A stretch of 64,000 nucleotides of DNA from Myotis daubentonii (GCF_963259705.1 NC_081847.1:94904671-94968670); one strand, 5' to 3'. Shown: positions 11,440 to 23,085, counted from the stretch's first letter. Notes: generated by a model from the letters alone, not told the origin. Numbers and translations: made by a program.

Positions 11440-13030
11440 AACACTGATTTAAGGAAAGACCTGGAGACGCGCCTCACTATGGGACGCCAGCGCCAAGATG
11501 GAAACCAGAGCATCTCCTTGGTCCCCACAGAGACGAACAAAGAAAAGGCACGTTTGTCCCAGAAAACACGAGTCCGAGCACAGGCGGTGAGAGCCAAGCT
11601 GATGCCAGCGTCGCGCCTGGCCCTGCCCGGGCGGCCGCTTAGAGCCGCGTCCCATCACCAAGTCTGCTGGTTGGGTCCCTGGTTGGTCAAGTACAGGAGG
11701 CAACCGATCACTGTTCCTCTCTCTCTGTCTCTCCCAATCAAGTAAAAAAAACCGCACCCTTGGGTGAGGATTTTAAAATGCCTTGTCCCTGAGGCCACAG
11801 GTTTTCTTCTTACTGTTCTCAGAGACGTGAACAGGCCGCCTGTCCCAGAAAGGGTGGTTCTGGCTGCAGGTCTCAGAACCTGACACGAGTCGCCCTTGAG
11901 AAAGTCAGGGAATGTCTCCGGAGAAAGAAGGTTCCGAAGTAGAACCTCGTCAGAACTGGGGGACTCGGCGGGTGCCGTCCGGGCTCTGTGTCCCGACTCC
12001 CCGACTCGGCAGGAGGATCAGGCAGACCCCGCTTCTCAGGAGAGAACCCTCCCAGCACCCGGCCCCGGCCCTAAGCGGGGCCCCCAGAGGCACGGCCGGC
12101 CGGGACGGGGCTGCACAGCCGGGGGGCCCTCTCCCTGGACAGAGGGAAGCCAGGAGCCGCAGAGCCCCGCCTGCTGGGCAGCAAACCCTGGACGCCACGC
12201 AGCCGGCACGACGGGAAGAGGACAGGCCCCGCGGGGAGTTCTCTGGGCGAGACTCAGCGGGTTGTGCTCTGACTGGAGACGAGAGGGTCAAGCAGGAGGC
12301 TCACGTGCTCCTCTCCCAGGCCCCCAGCAGGGCCAGCTGCCCCCACCCTGCCCCGGCCTGGACATGGACCCCGCCCTCAGGGCAGCGCATCACCAACTCC
12401 TGTTCCCCCAAGACAGACACGTGTGCCTTTCACACACCAGACAGGCACGTGCATTTGAAAACAGCCACTGGGCCTTCCTAGGTGCTTCCTCTGGGAGATA
12501 AACACCCCTGTTTCTACCCCCCCACACCCCATACCTACAGGTGAACTTGCCCTTGGCTGCACGAACCACAACCCAGCTGTCTCCTGAAGTCTGGGGCTGT
12601 CCCTTCACTCGGGAGCCGCTGCGCCCATGAGGACGAGAGAGTCATCCGTCCGCTTCCTCGGGCCGCTGCTGAGGAACGCCCCATCCAGTTCCCAGCAAAC
12701 TGTCGGCATCACGGAGCGGCTCACCCAGAGCCAGGGTCCCTGTCACCCAGGATGTAAGATGCGCGTCAGGCCCAGACCCTACCCCCCCGCCCCCCCCCCA
12801 TCTCAGAGGACCAATTCGTCGGCCATAGACCCTCGCTGGACTGGCCCTGAAGTGGGCAAAGCAACGTCCACCCCCAAGGATGAGACATCGAGAGCAAACA
12901 CTCTCCCCCGTGGTCACGGCATCTCCCCGCTGGTAACCATGTCAACGGGGGCAACTGCAGGCACCACATTGCTGAGCGCCGCGTACGTGCTTAACCCCCG
13001 TCGGGTTTAGTGAACCCTCCTGGCTGATTG
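11440..13030. other. Unassigned GC-rich DNA
   Basis: No supported gene. A short pyrimidine-rich, AATCAAGTAAAA-ending segment at 11,670-11,750 may be a heavily deleted Ves remnant. 11,900-12,350 is CpG-rich with open frames on both strands. A C run at 12,784-12,800. Confidence 0.4.
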
Positions 13031-13600
13031 GACGACTAGGTTCTTGGAACTCAAACGCCAGCTCTTTGTTTTTTGAGATACAAGGATATGGCTTCTCTCC
13101 TCCAGCCAGAGCAAATGGCTCCTCCGTCTACGAATCCATTCTCTGCTCCCAGAACCGACGGCAAATCCACAAAGCGCCGTAAAGCCCGGGCGTGACTCGC
13201 TGCTGCAGCTGCGTAATTAAAAGAAAACTAATAGATCGACGAGCCTCCTCAGAACAGCAGCCGTGCGTCACTGCTGCCGAGAAAAGCCGGTGGCTGAGCG
13301 GCTCGCGGCCAACAGCGTTCTTATGATTAAAGAGAAAGAAGGGCTCTGGCTGCCTCGCCCGGGTCCCTCCCGGAATCCCAAACGCTCCGGCGGCTGATGT
13401 TTCACAATAGCCTTGAACCATCCTGACAGCCATAAGGAAACAGTTACCGTGTACAGACATCCCACCCAAACCATCCCTCCTCCTCACTCCGCAGGCCTCT
13501 GGCTCCCGGAGCCAGTCCACAGGCTTATTTTTAGCAGGGACCGGAGCCTCGAGTTGTAATTCCTGCGCACGTACAAAGTCGATAATCACTTAGCCGGCCT
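13031..13600. other. Candidate conserved non-coding element
   Basis: Repeat-free block of balanced composition inside GC-rich DNA, with homeobox-type cores (TGCGTAATTAAAAG at about 13,211; GATAATCACTTAG at about 13,580) and an E-box-like CAGCTG at 13,205. Frames are short. This texture is typical of vertebrate distal enhancers, but conservation cannot be tested here. Confidence 0.35.
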
Positions 13601-14056
13601 TCTCCTTCGTCTAGCTGGCCCCGCGCAATGGGAGCTGCCCGCACCTTTCACATCGAGCTGGTGAGCAGGAGACGGGTTGCGTCTCTCTCTTCCCTCTCAG
13701 GGTCCGAGGACACCAGAGGCCGCTCACACCCAGCCGGGCCCGTCTCTGAGCCACACAGACTTTCACCTGAACCGGATTCCACCCTGACGAGCACCCTGCT
13801 CCTTTCCGAAGAGGACGCCCAACAGCCCCGCCGGGCTGGGGCAGGACCCTGTGCAGCATGTCGCCCACCGGGTCAGTGACAGCAGCTCTGACACCCACCG
13901 AGTGCCAGGGCAGCCGGGAGCACAGTCCCCAGACGGCACAGGCAAGCGGGTGCTCAGACAGCGTCGGCTCCAGGCCCCTGGGCAGGGCGTGGGTGAGACG
14001 CCCGGGGTCTGCAAACACTCCTCCACGCACCACTCCCTCCGCATCCTCTCTCAATC

Positions 14057-14410
14057 GGGGAGGTTCTCCTCCTATGTGTCCAGCTCCCCGCAGCGCTGAG
14101 TCCCTGCTGGGTGATGGGGAGGTTCTCCTCCTATGTGTCCAGCTCCCTGCAGCACTGAGTCCCTGCTGGGTGATGGGGAGGTTCTCCTCCTATGTGTCCA
14201 GCTCCCCGCAGCGCTGAGTCCCTGCTGGGTGATGGGGAGGTTCTCCTCCTATGTGTCCAGCTCCCTGCAGCACTGAGTCCCTGCTGGGTGATGGGGAGGT
14301 TCTCCTCCTATGTGTCCAGCTCCCTGCAGCGCTGAGTCCCTGCTGGGTGATGGGGAGGTTCTCCTCCTATGTGTCCAGCTCCCCGCAGCGCTGAGTTCCT
14401 GCTGGGCGGG
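14057..14410. repeat. 59-bp minisatellite, six copies
   Basis: Units begin with GGGGAGGTTCTCCTCCTATG at 14,057, 14,116, 14,175, 14,234, 14,293 and 14,352 with an exact 59-bp period. Two linked variants (CCCCGCAGCGC and CCCTGCAGCAC) alternate through copies 1-4, so amplification probably went through a 118-bp dimer. The period is not a multiple of three, so frames through it shift each unit and have no coding meaning. Confidence 0.97.
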
Positions 14411-15064
14411 CAGGAAAGCCACCCTCACTTGGTGTTTAAAGACTGGGCATTGGAGTGGCCCCTTCATCCTTCCTGCACTCGCTCCTTACAGACACGCACC
14501 TGTCTCCGTGCTGGAATAGCGTGAGGCAGAGAGAGCTAAGCTGTGCTTTGCTCTTTGTCTTGGGATTAAACTCCCCAGCAGCCGACCTTCTGGATCTCCT
14601 TTCCCCGCACAGGAGCAGCGTGGACAGCGCCACGCCCAGGCTGCCTCAGCCCGATGTGGACTCCTGTGCATTGTTCACACCGAGTGGAGGACTTGGGCAT
14701 CTTCATCAAATGGTCAACCACACACAACCAGGAGCCTCCCCCTCCCACCTGCACCCCAACAGGACCTGGCACCTGCACGGGGGCCCCCCCACCTGCACCC
14801 CAGCAGGACCTGGCACCTGCACGGGAGCCTCGCGTCTGCTCTCCCCGTCACAGCCCGGCCACACCCACTGACGCCGGTCAGTCGCCCAGGGCGGGGCAGG
14901 CGTAGGGCACAGCTGCCGTACAGAGATGGAGACAACAGTTAGCAAATCGTAAGCAAGAAGAACCGCTGTGATTGTCACCCTACCCGTGCCCTCCCCCAGG
15001 GCTCGCTGACCTGGTGAAGTGCTTAATGATAATAACAGCGACCATGTTACTATTTCAACCAGCT
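14411..15064. other. Unassigned DNA with a small tandem duplication
   Basis: Mostly single-copy. At 14,747-14,830 a roughly 40-bp unit 'CACCTGCACCCCAGCAGGACCTGG' occurs twice. No gene recognised. Confidence 0.5.
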
Positions 15065-15135
15065 TTTTTTTAAATCCTCACCTAAGGATGTTTTTCCATT
15101 GATTTTTTTAGAGAGAATGGAAGGGAGGAGGAGAG

Positions 15136-15190
<55 letters not shown>

Positions 15191-15345
15191 TCAAGAGACA
15201 CATGACACATGACTGGTTGCCTCCTGCACACGTCCCACCTGGAATATGGGGGTCAAACCTGCAACCCAGGCACATGCCTTGACCGGGAATTGAATCCGAG
15301 ACCCTTCGGGGTGCAGGCCGAAGCTCCTGCCCACGGGGAAGGAAG
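15065..15345 (-). mobile_element. Ves-family SINE, long-tail variant, minus strand
   Basis: Starts 'AAATCCTCACCTAAGGATGTTTTTCC', the tail type seen in a second Ves subfamily (also at 54.0 kb). It continues with an expanded GA microsatellite (15,138-15,186), the TGGTTGCCTCCTGCACACG core and an inverted B box (GACCGGGAATTGAATCC). The tRNA-like head at the right end is degraded. Confidence 0.82.
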
Positions 15346-15619
15346 AGGGAACCTCTCTACCACAGGTACTGCCCGCCAGCTGCCTGCCAGCTGCCCACCC
15401 CCTAGTCCCCTCACTTGTGATTTCTCTCACGTGGGCCTGTGGGGCAGGCTGACCGCGATGGAGGCAGAGAAGGCATGGACACCTTCTAGGAAGCCCTAGG
15501 ACCCTTCGGAGTCAGGTTTTCCGTCTCAGGCTCATCTCCAGGGAAGACCTCTTGGATCAGGCCAATTTCAGACTCAGAGGGGGTCCCTCCCATGTGGACG
15601 TGCCTGTCCCTGGACCCTG
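15346..15619. other. Unassigned spacer
   Basis: Short single-copy stretch between the SINE and an MLT1-type LTR. Nothing recognised. Confidence 0.4.
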
Positions 15620-15992
15620 TGATGGGCGGAACTATGTGCCCCCCAAAACTCATGTGTTGGCGTCCCAAGTCCCAGAACCCCAGAATGCGGCTGGTCTTGG
15701 GGGGTCTTTGAAGAGGTAACTAGGGTTAAGAGGTCATCAGGGCGGGTTCTAACCCCATGGTGCTGGGTCCTCAAGAGGAGATTGGGAGGTGAGCTCTATG
15801 CGGGGGAGACCGTGTGGGGACACAGGGAGGAGACAGCCGTGAACAAGCCAAGCGGAGGCCTCAGGAGAAATCACCCTGTCAACCACCTTGACCCTGAGCT
15901 CCCAGCCTGCAGACGTGGGAGTAGCATGGATGTCTGTCGTGTGAGCCACCCGGTCGGTGGTGTTTTGTTGTGGCGGCCCCAGCAAACGAATA
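15620..15992 (+). mobile_element. MLT1-type solo LTR (ERVL-MaLR relic)
   Basis: Begins TGATGGGCGGAACTATGTGCC and ends with the family-like 'TTGTTGTGGCGGCCCCAGCAAACGAATA'. Between lie the CCCCCCAAAACTCATGTGTTG block, the GGGGACACAGGGAGGAGAC block and 'GAGCCACCCGGTCGGTGG'. This order fits the ancient mammalian MLT1 LTRs. Assignment is from memory of the family layout; it is diverged and inert. Confidence 0.7.
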
Positions 15993-16978
15993 GAGGTCCC
16001 TTTAAAAGAGGGGGACCATTCATGTCAATTTGTCCTCAGGTTTGGGTTCTAGTTCTGAGGCCACAAATCCAAGGTCCCCCTCAATAATCAGGCGAAAGGA
16101 ATAAAAGTGAGCATCTGTCACTATTAGAGCAACACAGGAAGGGAGCCACAGCCCATAGCACAAAAAGGAACCAGAAGCTAGAACAGAGCCTGGGCCGAGC
16201 TTGCTACGGTTATGCGGCGAGACGGTGGGGACTTCCGTGCTAACAAAGGGTGCACTCAAGGCAGCCAGCGCCGAGGGAGACACTGCTGAGACCGGCCGCA
16301 TCCGGACAGGGCAGCCCAGGTAGTTCGGAGGCCGATGCGTAGGACCAGGTTAATCCACACAGAGGTCGGCGTCACAGAGAGGGGACAGGTGGAGACCAGG
16401 GGACACGCAAATGTCACCTAATGAAACGGGAACCCGGGACCATCAGCTGCACCGTATGTTCGTGGTCATGACGTGTCCCCAGTAAAAAACGGGAGCTAAG
16501 AGCGGAGACAGAGAAGGGGTGCCCCCTCCCCCCCTCCAGGAAGGTGTGAGGGACCCCTTCCGAGTCTGAAGGTGGCCTGGTCCAGAGGTTCTTCCCGGTA
16601 AACGTGTCTAAGACGGAAACCTGCCCCAAAGGGTGAAGTCTGAATAGGAGCGTCTTCACGGCGTTCCAGGAGGGACGGAGCCTTGCAGCCACCGCATCGG
16701 AAAGGCCGGCGGAGCGTGGCCCTGGGAGCCAGACCCTAACCTCCAACTCGGTGTCTTCTTTCTTCGCTGGCCGCCCTTAGGCCAATCACTTGGTCTCTAG
16801 GGACCTCAGTTCGTAGCCCCAGGAGACGGCGCTGGTACAACTCGCAAACTAAGATCCTTGTCGGGGAGCCATGAACTCAGCTGAAGGGGCTCTTCCAAAA
16901 GCGGCGATAAGGAGGCAGTGAAAGGGTGTATCCCCCCCAGCTCGGACGCGTTGGAGGAAGGCAGCAAGCTCAGGTGTC
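15993..16978. other. Unassigned DNA
   Basis: No recognised gene or repeat. Moderate GC; short frames only. Confidence 0.4.
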
Positions 16979-17149
16979 AACGCTACGTTAGTTCACAGAC
17001 TCTGTAAACGCTACGTTAGTGAGTTCACAGGCTCTGTAAACGCTATGTTAGTTCACAGGCTCTGTAAACGCTATGTTAGTTCACAGGCTCTGTAAACGCT
17101 ATGTTAGTTCACAGGCTCTGTAAGCGCTATGTTAATTCACAGGCTCTGT
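16979..17149. repeat. 28-bp minisatellite, about six copies
   Basis: Unit AAACGCTATGTTAGTTCACA plus GGCTCTGT. The second copy carries a 4-base GTGA insertion, and the first two read CTACG where later ones read CTATG. The T in place of C at a CpG is consistent with methyl-CpG decay. Confidence 0.95.
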
Positions 17150-17229
17150 GATCCGCCGACACAGAGCTGGTGAGTGCAGGCGACGGGGAAATTCCAACAG
17201 AACTCACGAGAGGAACCGAAACGACCTGC

Positions 17230-18240
17230 AAAAAGAATTTTTAACGGGATTTATTAGCAAGACCATCCCTGGGAATTAGAGTGACATACATAGAAGCGTT
17301 CTGCAAAGGCAAATGGCACTGCGTTGGGCATTATTCTACCTCCACTTAAGGGTAAAAGGCACAAAACCAAAGGTCATCAGCCCAGGAGTCTATTAATTTA
17401 TACCTAATGTGGGGGGTTTCCTCCACGTGCAGGAGACCAGGGAGGGATTACAGCTCCCACGGGAGGCCTTCGCCATCCTCTGACATAATTTACAGCATCA
17501 AAGGACAGTGCTGGGTCCAGGAATTCGGCTCATCAGCCTGTGAGAATGGCCCGTGCACCCCGTCGGATGCAGAAGTCACATTAAAATCGCCCGGCGGTGG
17601 CTCCCGCGCAGCCCGCTCCTCCCCCTGAGAGCCACAGCACAGCAGGTACAATGGACACAGATACAGATGGACGCTCCGTGGAAAGACAAACACGTGGACT
17701 TCGGGAAAGAGGGCAAACGCAAAGGACAAGCCGACTCGTCAGCACCTGTGGCGGCATCGCCCAGGTACCCGCGGGCCGGCCAGCGCGGCTCCATCTGGCC
17801 CGGCCCGGGTCCGGGCCGCCCTGGCGGCGTCATTATCTCAGGCCGTCCAAGGCGAGAGGAAGCCTGCGCCCTATGTCATGATAATTGGATGGGAAATGTG
17901 GGCGGGAGCACGATTCGCCTCTGAGTTTGAGGAATTATTTACCAATTAAGGAGACGAGCAGAGGAGGGGAGGCCCCATAACTCTGACGTGAATGTGCCCG
18001 GTATCACATTATCTACGCACACGACATCGGCGCTGTTATTCACTGGGAGGTTGATCACTTGAATGGGCTGCTTTGCATCCTTTTCAGCCCCGTTCACGGG
18101 CAAATTGGCTCATTTTACGGCAGGGAGATAACCTGGCAATTTTTCTCGTACGTATCTGTGTGCTGGTGCAGTCGAACAGCGTTTTCTGGTGTAAAAAACG
18201 AGCTGGGCTGCTGGTATGCAAAGCCCCCGTCTCGGTGGTG
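17230..18240. other. Candidate cluster of conserved non-coding elements
   Basis: About 1 kb free of recognisable repeats, with alternating AT and GC patches and many homeobox- or POU-like cores: CTATTAATTTATACC (17,391), GTCATTATCTCAGG (17,830), ATGATAATTGGATGGG (17,879), GAGGAATTATTTACCAATTAAGG (about 17,930) and TATGCAAAG (18,212). No coding frame with a domain. The texture suggests developmental enhancers; this is inference without an alignment. Confidence 0.4.
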
Positions 18241-18984
18241 AGAGAAAGGGAAGGGGTCATGGGATTCTGTAGACCAGGGTTCCCCAAGAAACTTACCTGT
18301 GGCCACTATCACGTGCCAACACGAGAGTCCACATGATGCGGAATGAGAGCAGAGCTAGACGTCAGAGGACGTGGCCCGAGACCCAGTCCCCACCACTGTC
18401 CATGCACGGGGAGGGAGGCAAGTCACGCCTCTTCTAGACCTGCCTCCGGTTGTGGCGTGAGGATGGCCCGCTTTCACCCCAGCCTCTCAGGAGAGATCTG
18501 GGTGCTCTCAGTGACGATGAACAAGGCTGCCCAAGGGTCTGTCCTGAGCCTTTCGTTCTAGTGGGGAGAACAGCCATGCACACCTCCCACGGTAAATTAA
18601 ACATTTGCAGGTTGCGACAAGTACCGTTGAGAAATAGATAGGCATCACTGAAAAATAACAAAGATATCTGCTCCTGGTGGGCGAGTCTGAAGACAGAGTG
18701 ATAGCGAAGCCAAGGCCTGAGCGATGGAGAGAAATAACGATGCATAGAGCTAACTAGAGAGCAATTGGCCACGGGGGCAGCAAGAGCACAGGCCTGGTGC
18801 CTGAACGCTTTCACTGGTTCTAGTAACGAGAGGTGGTCACGTGTGGGGGCCACAGAGGGAAGAGACAAGGCTGGAGAGAGGGGAGGAGCCAGACCCTTAG
18901 ACCTTGCAGGGCGCGGTAGGGAATTCGGATTTCTCCCCGTAAGGAGAGAGAAGAATACAGAGCATTGTTCTCGAAGCCCCGCAC
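18241..18984. other. Unassigned DNA, possible L2 relic
   Basis: The run from about 18,550 ('CTAGTGGGGAGAACAGCC') to 18,920 ('AGACCCTTAGACCTTGCAGGG') follows the order of text found in the body of ancient L2 elements (plus strand), but is too diverged to be sure. No gene. Confidence 0.4.
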
Positions 18985-19425
18985 AGTGAGAGCCCGAGGG
19001 CCGTCATATCAGACCCACAGCCAGGTGGCTGGAAGCAACAGAGGTGCATTGTCTGGGAGTTCTGGGGGCCAGACGTCTAGGCCGAGGCGTTGGCAGAGCC
19101 GTGCTCCCTCTGGGCCCGCAGGGCGGGACCTGCCTGGCTCTCCCTGTCCCGGGGGCGCGCCTGCCACCGCAGACATTCCTGGGCCGCAGCCACATGGCTC
19201 CCCAGTCAGGGTCACGGCAGAGCCCCTGTGCGTCTCCGCCTCCCCCAGGCCGTCTTCTGATAAGGACACTGGTCTTGCTGGATTAAAAACACCCTCTACT
19301 CCAGGATGACTGTTCTAACAAGTAATTGCATCCTGCCAGAACCTTTGCCTAAATAAGGGCACCTTCTGTGGTGTGGGGCGTTGGGCCCCAACGTGTCTGT
19401 TTTGGAGGACACAGTTCGATTCTTA
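18985..19425 (-). mobile_element. MLT1-type LTR relic, minus strand
   Basis: Contains in inverse order the MLT1 landmarks: 'GTGCATTGTCTGGGAGTTCTGG', a GGCAGAGCCGTGCTCCCTCTG stretch, 'TCTTCTGATAAGGACACTGGTC', then 'GGAGGACACAGTTCGATTC'. Diverged and without function. Confidence 0.6.
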
Positions 19426-19569
19426 AAAGGAGTTTTTAGAAATACTGTCAGCAGTGTCCGCCCCCTGAGGCTGCCACTTAACTGGTCTGGGATGCAGCTT
19501 GGGCTCTGGAATTTTTTTTTAAAAAATCCTTAAGCAATTCTCATGTGCAACTCAGACTAAAAACCAATA

Positions 19570-19806
19570 ATCAGGGGTCAAGATCGAGTGGCTTTGAGGT
19601 CAGGCTGCCAGCGGTGAATTGTGCCCACTCCACCTACAAGCTGAGCGGCCTGGGAAACGAGCATGACCTCTCTGTGCCCCCATGTCTCCAACCTAAGGTG
19701 GGGAACCAATAAAGTCTGCACCTCAGGGGGTCTGGAGATTAAACAAAGCTGTAAGGGGAAGCCTTAGACCTATGCCTGGAACCTTGTTATCCCACCATTA
19801 TTATTA
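19570..19806 (+). mobile_element. MIR SINE
   Basis: Follows the MIR order: a 'TGAGGTCAGGCTGCCAGCGG' head, an 'AGCGGCCTGGGAAACGAGCATGACCTCTCTGTGCCCCCATG' core, and an 'ATGCCTGGAACCTTGTTATCC' end with an ATTATTATTA tail. The tail is the target of the Helitron that follows. Confidence 0.75.
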
Positions 19807-20220
19807 CTAGAGGCCCGGTGCACAAATTCATGCACCAGTGAGGTCCCTCGTCCTGGCCTGTGGGATCGAACCGAAACCGGCTCTCCGACATCCCCCGAGG
19901 GGTCCCGGGTTGCAAGAGGGCACAGGCCAGGTGGAGGGACCCCACTGGTGCACAATCAGGGCTGGGGAGGGATGTAAGAGGTTGGTTAGCTGGGGAGGGA
20001 CCGCAGGAGGGCTCCAGGGTGTGTCAGGCCCATCTCGCTCAGTCCTGATTGGCCGGACCCCAGCAGCAAGCTAACCTACCAGTCGGAGAGTCTGCCCCCT
20101 GGTGGTCAGTGCACATCATAGCAAGCGGTTGAGGGGCCTTAATATATCATTAGCATATTACGTTTTGATTGGTTGAACAGACAACCGGACACTTAGCATA
20201 ATAGGCTTTTATTATATAGA
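19807..20220 (-). mobile_element. HeliBat-type non-autonomous Helitron
   Basis: On the minus strand it starts TCTATATAATAAAAGCCTA (20,220 leftwards) and ends CCGGGCCTCTAG at 19,807. The flanking bases are A and T on that strand, the canonical Helitron A^T target, and there is no target duplication. It has no Rep/helicase frame, so it was moved in trans. It sits in the tail of a MIR. Shares most of its body with the 25.1-kb copy and carries a CTCF-like motif at 20,093-20,110. Confidence 0.93.
20093..20110 (-). promoter_or_regulatory. CTCF-like motif inside Helitron
   Basis: On the minus strand this reads ACTGACCACCAGGGGGCA. Its CCACCAGGGGGC core fits the CTCF consensus. The same core is present in the other two Helitrons of this window. 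Confidence 0.5.
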
Positions 20221-21172
20221 TTATTGTTGTTCATTTGCACCCTGATGTGGAAGCCTTGATTGTAATGTTTAACACAGGGCACTTCGTTTCCATTTCAGAG
20301 ATGAAGCAAAGGGAACCCACAGACATGCATCAGCTTTCTCAGGGGAGACCTAGGGAGGGGTCCCCACATGTGTGCAGCCCACAGCCCAGACCCCAGGAAG
20401 CCAGTGGTTGCCATCCAGGTCTCAGGGCCATGGCGCTGGGATGAGGGTGCTGAGTGGCTGGAGCAGAACCACTCGCTTTCGTCGGCTGCACCTGTGGAAA
20501 GGGAGCTGCACCCATCAGAAGGCACCATGCCCGTCACGTCACCAAACCTCCTCGGCCAACAGCGTTGATCCTCCCTCCCTCTTCCCCGGGGGGAGCAGGA
20601 ACCCCTGAGACTCTCAGGTGCGAGCAGGGTGAGGGCGTCAGTCCCACACCGGGACCAGGAGGGATAGAAACTGGCCCCGCCGTCGCATTTCATGTCGGCT
20701 CTCCACTCATGACTGACATGTGTGAGGGAGGCAGAGGATGAAGGTCTCCCAAGGCCCCAATCAGGGCGTCTCCGCTGAGAAACAGCAAGAGATGGACGGC
20801 CCTCGCTCCCCCGATGCCTCTAATCACCGGGAAGCTGGGGAAGTTGGACGCGCCCCAGAAACAACATGACATATGGGAGAGCAGCGCGGGCGATCCGTCA
20901 CCGTCCTCGTCACTGTGGCCGTTCGTTACCCTTCACGCCCCCCCGGGCCGCCCGTAAATCAGCTCCTGGGGAAGGGAGGGACGGCGCCTCCGTAAATGTC
21001 AGCCGGGACGTGAGGGACACCGTTCACGTTCGACGGGTAAATGTTAGCGAGCCCAGGCCCCAGGCAGCACCCACAGGGCCCCAGCTTCTGATCACGGTTC
21101 ACGCAGTCAGAAAACTAAGAGGGACAAGGAGAGGCCCTCCAACCCCCGCTGTTACACATCCTCCCCGAGCAC
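20221..21172. other. Unassigned DNA, possible regulatory block
   Basis: No gene. 20,225-20,330 may be a diverged MIR/L2 piece. 20,800-21,060 is repeat-free and includes CTCTAATCACCGGGAAGC and several CGTAAAT/GGTAAATG words, and could be conserved non-coding DNA. Confidence 0.35.
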
Positions 21173-21467
21173 CCACTCCACTGGTGAGGCTGGTGCACAA
21201 GCACAAAGACTCATCCACTCCACGTGGCTGGTGCACGAGCACAATGACACATCCACTCCACGTGGCTGGTGCACAAGCACAATGACACATCCACTCCACG
21301 TGGCTGGTGCACGAACACAAAGACTCATCCACTCCACTGGTGAGGCTGGTGCACGAGCACAAAGATTCATCCACTCCACGTGGCTGGTGCACAAGCACAA
21401 TGACACATCCTCTCCACGTGGCTGGTGCACGAGCACAAAGACTCATCCACTCCACGTGGCTGGTGCA
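21173..21467. repeat. 38/42-bp minisatellite, eight units
   Basis: Unit 'CCACTCCACGTGGCTGGTGC' plus 'ACGAGCACAAAGACTCAT'. Units 1 and 5 are 42 bp long because ACGTGGCTGG is replaced by ACTGGTGAGGCTGG. A second variation (AATGACACAT versus AAGACTCAT) marks unit types. Both strands remain open over most of it, producing shadow frames rich in alternating His/Thr/Ser or Cys/Val residues. Confidence 0.96.
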
Positions 21468-22730
21468 GGGACACCGTCCTGGTCCCACTTCCTTTGAAGC
21501 CCCGCGGAGGACAGAGCCCGAGCCAAGGGTGTGTCCGGGAGGGCAGGCTCCGTTCTGCCACCCGGAGCCTTTGGCATCTTTTCCCCAAACCTCCTCTTGG
21601 TGGGATGGCCTCCGAGAATGTGCCCATCCTTTGCAGAGCGGGCAACGTCTCCCCGACAGCTCGAGAGACAAAGGGTGGGTCCAGACTGCATGACGGCCCC
21701 ACGCAGGCTCCCAGGCCTTTGCAGCGTGAGGACACGGTGTCTTCCCGGCCTGACCCAGCCTCTCGGGCGCGGAGGCTGACGCTTCCTCCCGGCCTCGGCC
21801 CTGGGAGGCTGTGCATCAGCGACACGCGGGCCTGGGTCCTCGGTTTCCCCTGAGCCGGCACCAGGCCCCGGGGCCCCCGCACCCCACCCCCCTCCCCGAG
21901 GGGAGCGGCCGTCCCGGCCGGTTCCTTCTTGTTCACTGTGCTGAGCTGAGAGGGCGGGTGCTCAGGGTCCCCCGAGGCAGGACGTCCAAAGGAAGAGACA
22001 GGAGTGACTCACACAGACACCCGCTGGCTGGGACCAGGGCCACGCCGCGCGGCCTGTCCGGGCGCCAGGCGGGCGGGTGTTGCCGGTAGAACTTGCCAGG
22101 ACCAGCTTCCAGGGAGGCCTCTGGGGACACAGGCTCCAGGCAACCCCGTCTCTGGGGAGAGCTTCTTGCTGCAAAGCGGGGGGTTCTGGGATTTCCCCTC
22201 GCACAACGGCCGCGTTGTCTGTGCGACTGGGACGCAGCCACCTGGCTCCTCAGTCGTGGGGCCGGGAGTGAGCCCGGGTGGCGAGGAGGACGACTCAGGA
22301 AAGGATGGGAGCACCTTGGACTCAAGTCTGCCCTTCGGAGTCCCCCCTCAGGGGATCGGGCGTCGGCTCGTCGGACCTCACCCCGCAATCGGACGCTCTG
22401 TCCCCGGCACGTGCGCTGCCCGGCGCTCGGCTGCCACAGTGCAGGCGTTTCTCCTCCGGAGACGGGGCGGGGAGGCCGTGAGCTCCTGACGGGGCAGTGG
22501 TTTCATGACATCACTCTTTAGTCCTCACACAAACAGACCGCAGACAGCCTTCCAGCGGGAGAGGGGGTTGGATCCTTCTCTCGTGGTTGTTTTCACCCTC
22601 CCCACCCCCTCCTGCACCCCCATTCTCTCTCTGCTGCTAATATTCCAGAACAGGCTGGGGGTGGAGGGACAGAGAAGAGAAAGCCGTTCCCTCACTTGAA
22701 CCAGTGCTGCCCTGGGACAGTGTCTCAGTC
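21468..22730. other. Unassigned GC-rich DNA
   Basis: CpG-rich from about 21,700 to 22,480, with open frames on both strands and no domain. No repeat recognised. Confidence 0.4.
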
Positions 22731-23085
22731 AGCGTGGGCTCCTGGACGTCACCATCCAGTTGGTGGATTGAACGGCACACATTTGTTTTTCAGGGTCCTG
22801 AAGGCTGGGAGTCTAAGACCCAGGTCCTGGCAAACCTGGTGTCCGATGAGAGCTTTGTTCCTGGCTCGCAGATGCCCATCTTCTCACTGCACCTTCGCAG
22901 GGCAGACAGCCGAGGCGGGGGACACGTGCTCACGTCTCCCGTTAAAAGCACACTGATCCCGTCATGAGGGATCCGGCTTCGTGTCTAATCGCCTCCCACA
23001 GTCCCCACCTACCAATGCCATCATTTGGGGGGTCAGGATTTCAACACAGGAACTGGGGCGGGATACAGACATTCATGCAACACAG
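22731..23085 (-). mobile_element. MLT1-type LTR relic, minus strand
   Basis: Inverse MLT1 order: 'TTGTTTTTCAGGGTCCTGAAGGC', 'GGCTCGCAGATGCCCATCTTCTC', 'TTTGGGGGGTCAGGATTTCAACAC'. Diverged; no coding content. Confidence 0.55.

Noticed and set aside
14057..14410. Regular repeats considered as a CRISPR array
   Set aside because: There is no repeat/spacer alternation: the whole 59-bp unit repeats. The genome is mammalian and no cas genes are present. The same applies to the 28-, 38- and 15-bp arrays.
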